The position numbers and the translations under genes were made by a program. The notes beneath the pieces are model-generated. The model was not told the DNA's origin. It did not search any database and saw only the letters and a list, made by a program, of their open reading frames with translations. Shown in pieces: positions 1 through 8,020 of a DNA stretch of 10,111 nucleotides. The stretch is from Myxococcales bacterium (GTDB taxonomy: Bacteria > Myxococcota > Myxococcia > Myxococcales > Anaeromyxobacteraceae): contig JAJZTO010000067.1 in the NCBI GenBank assembly GCA_021848865.1, forward strand, positions 1-10,111, in the 5' to 3' direction. The first letter of the stretch is position 1, and every line of letters starts with the position of its first letter.

Positions 1-605
1 AGCGCCGGGGCGTGCCGCGTCACCCGGCCCGGGAAGGCCACCTCCAGCATGGCGAGCTGGCCGAAGACCGCGTCGTCGGCCAGCGAGGGGCGGTCGCCGA
101 GCAGGAACGGCCGCGCGGCCACGGCCCGCGCCGCCGGGGCGAGGAGCTCCAGCGTGCGGGCGGTGAGCGCGGCGGCGTCGCGCTTCCAGGCGTCCACGCA
201 GCCCGGCCCGAACTTCCGCTCCTTCACCAGCCGGAACAGGGCGCCGGCGTCCGTCCGGCCGCCCTGGAGCTCGGCGAAGCGCGCCTCGAGTCCGGGGGTG
301 GCGACCCGGAAGGCCACGTCCTCGAGGACGTTGTCGGCCCAGCCCTCGTAGACCACCGCCGCCGGGTCGGCGCGGAGCGAGGGGGCGTGGCGGTCGTCGA
401 GCCAGGCGGTGATGCGGGCGCTGTCGGTCACCACCACCGGCCCGTCGGCCAGGACCGGGACGTGCACCGTCCCCCCGGTGACGGCGACGAGCTCGCGCCG
501 GTCGAGGTAGGGGACCTCCACGTACTCGAACGCGATGCCCTTGAGCTCGAGGCACTTCCGGACCTTCGCGACGTACGGGCTGTAGGAGAAGCCGTAGAGG
601 CGCAT
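1..605 (-). CDS. Glutathione S-transferase family protein (3' end beyond window)
   Basis: 201 complete codons are visible from ATG at 605; the C-terminus lies off the left edge. Residues 1-75 look like the thioredoxin-fold GST N-terminal domain: it starts MRLYGFSYSPYVAKVRK, has the conserved cis-proline context HVPVL (P50), and then the TDS motif (D61-S62) that normally contacts the gamma-glutamyl group of glutathione. Residues about 85-201 form the helical C-terminal domain, with the typical RPFLLGDRPSLADD segment (166-178), whose S-x-x-D is the family's N-capping box. The start is supported by AGGAG at 612-616 on the minus strand, 6 bases from ATG. No cysteine lies at the SPY active-site turn, so it is not an obvious omega or beta class enzyme. 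Family membership is clear; substrate and biological role cannot be read from the sequence. The gene is divergent from dnaE. Confidence 0.88.
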   Translation of the reverse strand, partial: MRLYGFSYSPYVAKVRKCLELKGIAFEYVEVPYLDRRELVAVTGGTVHVPVLADGPVVVTDSARITAWLDDRHAPSLRADPAAVVYEGWADNVLEDVAFRVATPGLEARFAELQGGRTDAGALFRLVKERKFGPGCVDAWKRDAAALTARTLELLAPAARAVAARPFLLGDRPSLADDAVFGQLAMLEVAFPGRVTRHAPA

Positions 606-650
606 GGGGGACTCCTACCCCGCGGCGCGCCGCTCCGCCTGATCATTTCT

Positions 651-672
651 CGCCCGGAGGCGTGACCGGGCG
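651..672. repeat. Short inverted repeat in the GST-dnaE divergent region
   Basis: CGCCCGG (651-657) and CCGGGCG (666-672) form a perfect 7-bp dyad around an 8-base loop. It lies in the 230-base region 606-835 between the divergent GST and dnaE genes, which must hold both promoters. No T-run follows on either strand, so it is not a convincing terminator. In DNA this rich in G and C such dyads arise easily by chance. No clear -35/-10 pair was found in the region; TATGAG at 800-805, preceded by TGC, is at best a weak extended -10 for dnaE. Confidence 0.25.
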
Positions 673-835
673 CCTGGGCGGGTGGTGGGGGCCCGACGGC
701 ACCGACTCCCCGAACCGGATCGCCTGGCGCGAGTCCCGGCGCGCTCCGGGTCCCGTTCCGGGGCGGTCCGGCGCCGTGGCCGCCGTCAGGGGAGCCTGCT
801 ATGAGAGCCTCCCCTCCTCGCCGCACCCGCGGGCC

Positions 836-4441
<3,606 letters not shown>

Positions 4442-4460
4442 CGGCCGGGGACTGGCCCCC

Positions 4461-4480
4461 CGGGGGAGGCTTCTCCCCCG
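4461..4480 (+). terminator. dnaE: Terminator-like perfect hairpin after dnaE
   Basis: CGGGGGAG (4461-4468), loop GCTT, CTCCCCCG (4473-4480): a perfect 8-bp stem with a tetraloop, starting 19 bases after the dnaE stop codon. No T-run follows (next bases TGGACCCC), so it departs from the classical Rho-independent form. GC-rich bacteria often have such U-poor hairpins at gene ends. It could also act as an mRNA 3'-end stabiliser. Confidence 0.55.
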
Positions 4481-4507
4481 TGGACCCCGCCTGAAACAAG
4501 GCGTGTT

Positions 4508-4522
4508 GCGCATAGAATGCGC
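4508..4522. repeat. Perfect dyad, possible operator
   Basis: GCGCAT (4508-4513), AGA, ATGCGC (4517-4522) is a perfect 6-bp inverted repeat with a 3-base centre, flanked by TT on the left and GCAA on the right, so that TTGCGC (4506-4511) also pairs with GCGCAA (4521-4526). Size and symmetry suit a dimeric DNA-binding protein. It lies about 120 bases upstream of the predicted transcription start of the LuxR-type gene. No regulator can be named from the sequence. Confidence 0.3.
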
Positions 4523-4607
4523 GCAAACATTTCTTTCCGGCAATCTATTTTCATCCAATATAACAGCATCTTGCGCGAGTAGACGCGTCGCGTCGCACCC
4601 CAACGCC

Positions 4608-4636
4608 TTGAACTATCGGGGGGTAAGCGGGATAAT
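4608..4636 (+). promoter_or_regulatory. Sigma70-like promoter for the LuxR-type regulator operon
   Basis: TTGAAC (4608-4613; TTGA matches the -35 consensus TTGACA) is followed after exactly 17 bases by GATAAT (4631-4636; 5 of 6 matches to TATAAT). Transcription would begin near 4643, giving a leader of about 116 bases before ATG 4760. It is the best promoter match in the window and lies in the AT-richer intergenic stretch, which supports it. Not tested by any transcript data here. Confidence 0.6.
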
Positions 4637-4647
4637 TTCCTACCCAA

Positions 4648-4704
4648 CCGGAGCCTCTGTCATCCAACAGCGCGGCGGCCCAGGCTCCGGAGGGCGCGCC
4701 GCGC
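4648..4704 (+). promoter_or_regulatory. Structured mRNA leader with potential pseudoknot
   Basis: The hairpin has arms GCGCGGCG-GCCC (4670-4681) and GGGC-g-CGCCGCGC (4692-4704): 12 pairs with one bulged G at 4696, closing a 10-base loop (4682-4691). The loop bases AGGCTCCGG (4682-4690) are perfectly complementary, over 9 bases, to CCGGAGCCT (4648-4656), just after the predicted transcription start. The two pairings could coexist as a pseudoknot or compete as a switch. It lies in the leader of the LuxR-type gene, ending 55 bases before its ATG. It resembles no riboswitch class that I recognise. Confidence 0.4.
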
Positions 4705-4759
4705 AAGCGGTGCACCAGGGATTCTTCACCACTCGCCGCGCTCCACAACGGGGTCCGAC

Positions 4760-5290
4760 ATGATGCGCGCACAGATTCGCGCCTCGATGCCACGCGGGGC
4801 CTCCGCCTACTCCGACGTCGCCGGCTTCATCAAGTGCGATCGCCAGGCGGAGGAGCTGCTCCGCGACTTCTGGAACGACCTGGCCGACGGCGCCTTGCTC
4901 CCGCCCGAGCTCAAGGGGCTGGCCGACGGCGCCCAGGTCGGCACCCCGGGCGTCCGGCGCTCGCTCACCATGGAGCGGGGCGGCGAGCGGCTGCGGATCG
5001 AGGCCACCGCGGTGGGCAAGGGGAAGACCCAGCTCCACCTCTGGCGGGAGTTCCTGCAGCAGCCGCCGGTCATCGACGGCGAGCTGCCGCCCACCCCGCC
5101 GGCCGGCGACGGGCTCACCCAGCGGGAGCGCGAGGTGGCGCTGCTGGTGGCCGACGGGCTGCGCTCGCGCGAGGTGGCCGAGCGGCTGGGCATCGCCTCC
5201 CAGACGGTGAAGAGCCACCTGAAGACCATCTTCGACAAGCTCGGCGTGCGCAACCGCGTCGAGCTGGCCCGGCGCCTCGAGACGCATTGA
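4760..5290 (+). CDS. LuxR/GerE-type helix-turn-helix transcriptional regulator
   Basis: The 176-residue protein has a typical LuxR-family DNA-binding domain at residues 119-173: LTQREREVALLVADGLRSRE, then VAERLGIASQTVKSHLKTI (recognition helix SQTVKSHLKTIF) and the dimer/tail part KLGVRNRVELARRL. The N-terminal 110 residues show no receiver-domain signature (no acidic pocket or phosphorylatable Asp context as in NarL/FixJ) and no autoinducer-binding domain I can recognise; they contain a helical stretch (about 20-60) and a short region rich in basic residues and beta-type sequence (about 63-98), then a proline-rich linker (102-116). It is therefore an orphan effector with an unknown input domain. 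The start is the first of two tandem ATGs (4760, 4763), with a weak GGGG at 4750-4753. It follows the promoter at 4608-4636 and is 35 bases upstream of the threonine ammonia-lyase gene, so it may regulate that operon or itself. The target is inferred from position only. Confidence 0.85.
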   Translation: MMRAQIRASMPRGASAYSDVAGFIKCDRQAEELLRDFWNDLADGALLPPELKGLADGAQVGTPGVRRSLTMERGGERLRIEATAVGKGKTQLHLWREFLQQPPVIDGELPPTPPAGDGLTQREREVALLVADGLRSREVAERLGIASQTVKSHLKTIFDKLGVRNRVELARRLETH

Positions 5291-5292
5291 AA

Positions 5293-5325
5293 CGAGGGGC
5301 CGCGGGAGATACCTTCGGCCCCTCG
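5293..5325 (+). promoter_or_regulatory. Perfect hairpin abutting the threonine ammonia-lyase start codon
   Basis: CGAGGGGCC (5293-5301) and GGCCCCTCG (5317-5325) pair perfectly over 9 bases around a 15-base loop (5302-5316). The element begins 3 bases after the regulator stop codon and ends at the base immediately before ATG 5326, filling the whole gap. The only Shine-Dalgarno-like bases, GGGAG (5304-5308), lie in the loop, 17 bases from ATG in linear distance. It could block initiation unless opened by ribosomes finishing the upstream gene, present the loop Shine-Dalgarno in a folded form, or cause partial termination. No T-run follows. Confidence 0.5.
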
Positions 5326-6531
5326 ATGGTCACGCTCGACGACGTCCGCGCCGCCCGGGAGCGCATCCGCGACCGGATCTACCTGTCGCCCTGCGCCCGC
5401 AGCGAGACGCTCTCGCGCGCCACCGGCTGCCAGGCCTTCCTCAAGCTCGAGAACCTCCAGATGACGGGCGCCTACAAGGAGCGGGGCGCCCTCTCCCGGC
5501 TGGCGCTGCTCACCCCCGAGGAGCGGGGCCGCGGGCTCGTCGCCGCCTCCGCCGGCAACCACGCCCAGGCGGTCGCCTACCACGCCGGGCGGCTGGGCAT
5601 CCCCGCCACCATCGTCATGCCGGAGGGCACGCCGCTCCTCAAGGTGGCCAACACCCGCAGCCACGGCGCCAAGGTGCTGATGGCCGGGACCAACTACGAC
5701 GAGGCCTACGCCGAGGCGCGCCGGATCGAGGCCGCCGAGGGGCTGACCTTCGTCCACCCCTTCGACGACCCGGCCGTCATCGCCGGCCAGGGCACGGTGG
5801 GGCTGGAGATCCTCGAGCAGGTCCCCGCCGCCGACGCCGTCCTGGTGCCGGTGGGCGGCGGCGGGCTGGCGAGCGGCGTGGCGGTGGCGGTGAAGGCGCT
5901 GCGCCCCCGGACCCGGGTGATCGGCGTCCAGGCCGAGGTGATCTCCTCGATGCTGGCCTCGCTGGAGGAGGGCAAGCCGGTGACGCTCGAGCCGGCCAGC
6001 ACCATCGCCGACGGCATCGCCGTGAAGCGGCCCGGCGACCTCACCTTCGAGCACGTCCGGACGCTGGTGGACGAGATCGTCACCGTCTCCGAGGAGGAGA
6101 TCGCCAGCGCCATCCTCTACCTGCTGGAGCGGGAGAAGACGGTGGTGGAGGGGGCGGGCGCGGTCGCGGTGGCCGCGCTGATGAACCAGAAGGTCCGGCT
6201 CGAGGGGCAGCAGGTGGTGTGCGTCGTCTCCGGCGGCAACATCGACGTGAACGTGGTCGCCCGGGTCATCGAGCGCGGCCTGGTGCGCGACGGCCGCCTG
6301 GTGCGGATCGACGTGCTGCTGCTCGACAAGCCCGGCCAGCTCGCCCGCGTCTCCCAGGTGATCGCCAGCCACAAGGCCAACGTCATCGAGGTGCACCACT
6401 CCCGCGCCTTCTCCGATCGCTTCGGCGACACGGTCCTGCAGCTCACCCTGGAGACCCGGGGCCGGGACCACGTCGAGGAGATCCTCCGGGCCCTGCGCGA
6501 GCGGGGCTACCAGGTCCGCCGCACCTCCTGA
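5326..6531 (+). CDS. ilvA: Threonine ammonia-lyase (threonine dehydratase) with C-terminal ACT domain
   Basis: PLP enzyme converting threonine to 2-oxobutanoate and ammonia, either as the first step toward isoleucine or for threonine breakdown. 401 residues. The fold type II catalytic domain (about 1-320) has the Schiff-base lysine in TGAYKERGA (K51), SAGNHAQ (75-81), the glycine-rich phosphate loop VGGGGL (176-181), and VVSGGNID with S302 at the pyridine-nitrogen position. A single ACT domain follows (about 326-401, RIDVLLLDKPGQLARVSQVI), as in the roughly 400-residue TdcB-like plus ACT group; classical biosynthetic IlvA is longer with two ACT-like units. The biosynthetic or catabolic role is thus open, and the symbol ilvA is used loosely. 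ATG 5326 fits the usual family N-terminus (MVTLDDVRAARERI), and no in-frame start lies between the upstream gene and this ATG. There is no normally spaced ribosome-binding site; a perfect hairpin ends right before ATG. Confidence 0.93.
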   Translation: MVTLDDVRAARERIRDRIYLSPCARSETLSRATGCQAFLKLENLQMTGAYKERGALSRLALLTPEERGRGLVAASAGNHAQAVAYHAGRLGIPATIVMPEGTPLLKVANTRSHGAKVLMAGTNYDEAYAEARRIEAAEGLTFVHPFDDPAVIAGQGTVGLEILEQVPAADAVLVPVGGGGLASGVAVAVKALRPRTRVIGVQAEVISSMLASLEEGKPVTLEPASTIADGIAVKRPGDLTFEHVRTLVDEIVTVSEEEIASAILYLLEREKTVVEGAGAVAVAALMNQKVRLEGQQVVCVVSGGNIDVNVVARVIERGLVRDGRLVRIDVLLLDKPGQLARVSQVIASHKANVIEVHHSRAFSDRFGDTVLQLTLETRGRDHVEEILRALRERGYQVRRTS

Positions 6532-6543
6532 GAGGAGCCCGTC

Positions 6544-6714
6544 ATGCGCCGCCTCCCCACCCCCGTCTGGATCCTGCTGGCCCTGGCGGTCGGCTTCGCC
6601 GCCGGGATCTACTACCGCCGCGTCTACGCCCCGACCGCCGAGGAGCGGATGAAGGACGCCACCCACGACGTCCAGCAGGGCTTCGACAAGGCGCGCAAGC
6701 GGCTGTTCCAGTGA
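6544..6714 (+). CDS. Small single-pass membrane protein, 56 residues
   Basis: The frame starts at ATG 6544, 12 bases after the ilvA stop, with an excellent ribosome-binding site GAGGAG (6532-6537, spacer 6). The product begins MRRLPTPVWILLALAVGFAA: residues 8-24 form one hydrophobic segment, flanked by R2-R3 and by YYRR (23-26). Residues 31-56 are charged and probably helical (TAEERMKDATHDVQQGFDKA, then RKRLFQ). There is no lipobox or signal-peptidase site, so it probably stays as a membrane anchor with a short soluble tail; topology is ambiguous because both flanks are positive. Codon use is GC3-rich like the neighbours. It is likely translated from the same transcript as ilvA. I recognise no family. 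The function is unknown; a membrane scaffold or regulator of a neighbour would be speculation. Confidence 0.72.
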   Translation: MRRLPTPVWILLALAVGFAAGIYYRRVYAPTAEERMKDATHDVQQGFDKARKRLFQ

Positions 6715-6719
6715 CCGCC

Positions 6720-6754
6720 GGGCGGCGCCGCGCGCGAGCCCCGCGGCGGCGCCC
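6720..6754. terminator. Bidirectional terminator-like palindrome between convergent genes
   Basis: GGGCGGCGCCGCG (6720-6732) pairs with CGCGGCGGCGCCC (6742-6754): 13 positions with one mismatch (6725/6749) and a 9-base loop. It fills the 39-base gap between the small membrane protein gene and the convergent bioB gene, reaching the last base of the bioB stop codon. Neither strand has a T-run after it. Position and stability suggest a shared terminator or mRNA 3'-end stabiliser. Confidence 0.5.
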
Positions 6755-7839
6755 TACGGCAGGACCGGCAGCGGCCGGCGGTCGGCGGCGGCGGCGGCCC
6801 GGTTCCAGGTCGCCTCGCCGGCCGGCGCCTCGCCGTGGAAGGCCCAGCGCGCCGGCTCGGCGGTGGGTCGCGGCTCGAGCCCCTGCCCGCGGATCATCGC
6901 CACCACGTCGGAGGGCGCGGTGCCGGCGCTGGTCAGGTAGTTCCCCACCATGGTGCCGTCGGCGCCGGCCGCGAAGACCAGGTGCTGCCGGTCCCCGAGG
7001 TTCACCTCGCGCCCGCCCATGGCGAAGAGGTGCGCCGCCGGCATCATCAGCCGGAAGACGGCGATGGCGGCGAGGCACTCCTCGGCGGTGATGGCGCGGA
7101 GCCCGGCGAGCGGCGTCCCCGGCCGCGGGTTCAGGAAGTTCAGGGGCACGCAGTCGGGGGCCACCTCCCGCAGCGTCTCCGCCAGCTCGACGCGCTGCTC
7201 CGGCGTCTCGCCCATGCCGAGGATCCCGCCGCAGCACAGGTGGAGCCCCAGCTCCTTCGCCGCCCGGACCGTCTCGAGCTGCTCGTCGAAGGTGTGGGTG
7301 GAGCAGACCTTCGAGAAGTGGCTGCGGGCCGTTTCCAGGTTGTGGTGGAAGCTCTGGAGGCCGGCGGCCTTCAGGCGCGCCAGCGCCGGCTTCCGCATCA
7401 GCCCGAGCGAGGCGCAGCGCATCACCGTGCTCTCCCCGGCGATGAGCCGCAGCGCCTCCTCGAGGCGGCGCAGGTCGGCCTCGCGGGCCAGCCGGGTGCC
7501 GCTCGTCACCACCGAGAACTCGCGCGCCCCGGCCGCCTCGGCCGCCCGGGCATGGTCGGCGATCTCGCGCGGCTCGCGCATGGCGTGGACCGGCGCCCCG
7601 GTGCCCTCGAACCGGGCCGACTGGGAGCAGAAGGCGCAGTCCTCGGCGCAGTCGCCGCTCCGGGCGTTGGTGATGCCGCAGAGCGACACCTGGCTGCCGT
7701 GGACCGCCTCGCGCACCGCCCGGGCCCGGCCCATGAGGACCGACAGGTCCGGCTCGCCGGTGCAGCGGATGAGGCGGCGCGCCTCGTCGGCGGAGATGGG
7801 CTCGATGCCGGGGGGGAGGCTCCGGGGGGCGGTGGACAT
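6754..7839 (-). CDS. bioB: Biotin synthase, radical SAM
   Basis: Inserts sulfur into dethiobiotin to make biotin, the last step of the pathway. 361 residues. The radical-SAM cluster motif is CAEDCAFC (C64, C68, C71), followed by SQSARF. Other family marks are FHHNLETA (164-171), CGGILGMGET (203-212), NFLNPRPGTPL (234-244), GGREVNLG (275-282) and GNYLTSAGTAPSDV. Compared by eye with E. coli BioB, the auxiliary-cluster ligand C97 is replaced by S109 (REFSVVTSGT), whereas C128, C188 and R260 correspond to C142, C203 and R277; extra cysteines C179 and C202 occur nearby. A 38-residue Pro/Ala-rich tail (324-361) extends beyond the usual end. ATG 7839 gives the expected N-terminal length and has a modest AAGG about 9 bases upstream. 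The gene is alone, without other bio genes in view; a long palindrome lies 25 bases upstream of its start. Confidence 0.95.
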   Translation of the reverse strand: MSTAPRSLPPGIEPISADEARRLIRCTGEPDLSVLMGRARAVREAVHGSQVSLCGITNARSGDCAEDCAFCSQSARFEGTGAPVHAMREPREIADHARAAEAAGAREFSVVTSGTRLAREADLRRLEEALRLIAGESTVMRCASLGLMRKPALARLKAAGLQSFHHNLETARSHFSKVCSTHTFDEQLETVRAAKELGLHLCCGGILGMGETPEQRVELAETLREVAPDCVPLNFLNPRPGTPLAGLRAITAEECLAAIAVFRLMMPAAHLFAMGGREVNLGDRQHLVFAAGADGTMVGNYLTSAGTAPSDVVAMIRGQGLEPRPTAEPARWAFHGEAPAGEATWNRAAAAADRRPLPVLP

Positions 7840-7863
7840 GGGGGGCGACCTTAGCAGCCCGGT

Positions 7864-7906
7864 CGCGCTCGTCAACCTGGTGCCGGGTACCAGGTTGACG
7901 AGTGCG
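7864..7906. promoter_or_regulatory. Long perfect palindrome between bioB and radA: BirA-like operator or REP-like element
   Basis: CTCGTCAACCTGGT (7868-7881) and ACCAGGTTGACGAG (7889-7902) are perfect 14-bp arms around GCCGGGT. With one G-U pair in RNA, the stem extends to 7864/7906. Reading the outer parts as half-sites, TCGTCAACC (7869-7877) and GGTTGACGA (7893-7901) are separated by exactly 15 bases. The BirA biotin operator consensus from other bacteria is TTGTAAACC-N15-GGTTTACAA, so each half matches 7 of 9. It lies 25-67 bases upstream of bioB. TTGACG, a possible -35, occurs within it on both strands. The fully palindromic centre is more than an operator needs and is also what an extragenic repeat would show. 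Confidence 0.5.
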
Positions 7907-7928
7907 GACGCGAGCGTAACCCCGCGTG

Positions 7929-7942
7929 ACAACGTACGTTCG
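7929..7942. promoter_or_regulatory. Possible LexA-type box upstream of radA (weak)
   Basis: The sequence ACAACGTACGTTCG contains the perfect 10-base palindrome AACGTACGTT (7931-7940). Against the CGAAC-N4-GTTCG form of LexA box it matches 8 of 10 defined bases. It lies 78 bases upstream of the radA start. Ten-base palindromes of any sequence are expected several times in 10 kb by chance, and the LexA motif of this organism is unknown. Confidence 0.2.
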
Positions 7943-8020
7943 GACCACCGCGACCGGCGGCGAGGAGCGCGCCAGAGCGCCCGAGGCCGGCGCCGGGCCG
8001 GCCCGTCAGACGGTGCGGCT

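Larger units (their letters stand above)
4442..4759. other. 318-base AT-richer intergenic region upstream of the LuxR-type regulator
   Basis: No convincing gene is present. The first 40 bases carry the dnaE terminator-like hairpin. Bases about 4493-4665 are visibly richer in A and T than anything else in the window, and hold a dyad (4508-4522), a run of T/A (about 4541-4564, including an isolated TATAAC at 4559-4564 without a good -35 partner) and a sigma70-like promoter (4608-4636). Bases 4643-4759 would be a leader of about 115 bases with strong predicted structure. Short open frames cross the region on both strands, but their codon use is unlike the neighbouring genes. Confidence 0.7.

Noticed and set aside
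662..835. N-terminal extension of DnaE from GTG 662
   Set aside because: GGAGG at 656-660 is only one base from the GTG, too close for initiation. The extra 58 residues have no DnaE similarity, whereas the family N-terminus begins at ATG 836.
4503..4763. An 86-codon GTG-started frame ending in an ATGA overlap with the LuxR-type gene start
   Set aside because: The overlap is suggestive of coupling, but the frame crosses the predicted promoter and leader, lacks GC3 bias, has no Shine-Dalgarno and gives a peptide without recognisable features.
4551..4793. Minus-strand frame of 80 codons across the intergenic region
   Set aside because: It is atypical in codon use, covers the promoter and the start of the next gene in antisense, and has no ribosome-binding site.
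7864..7906. The bioB-radA palindrome as an ordinary transcription terminator
   Set aside because: It lies upstream of both divergent genes, not after either, and has no T-run, so it cannot terminate bioB or radA; an operator or repeat element fits better.
6950..8020. Large N-terminal extension of RadA through the bioB antisense strand
   Set aside because: The frame is open by composition only. The translated part is the bioB antisense and a Ser/Arg/Pro-rich stretch, while RadA proteins begin a few residues before the zinc finger, as with ATG 8021.
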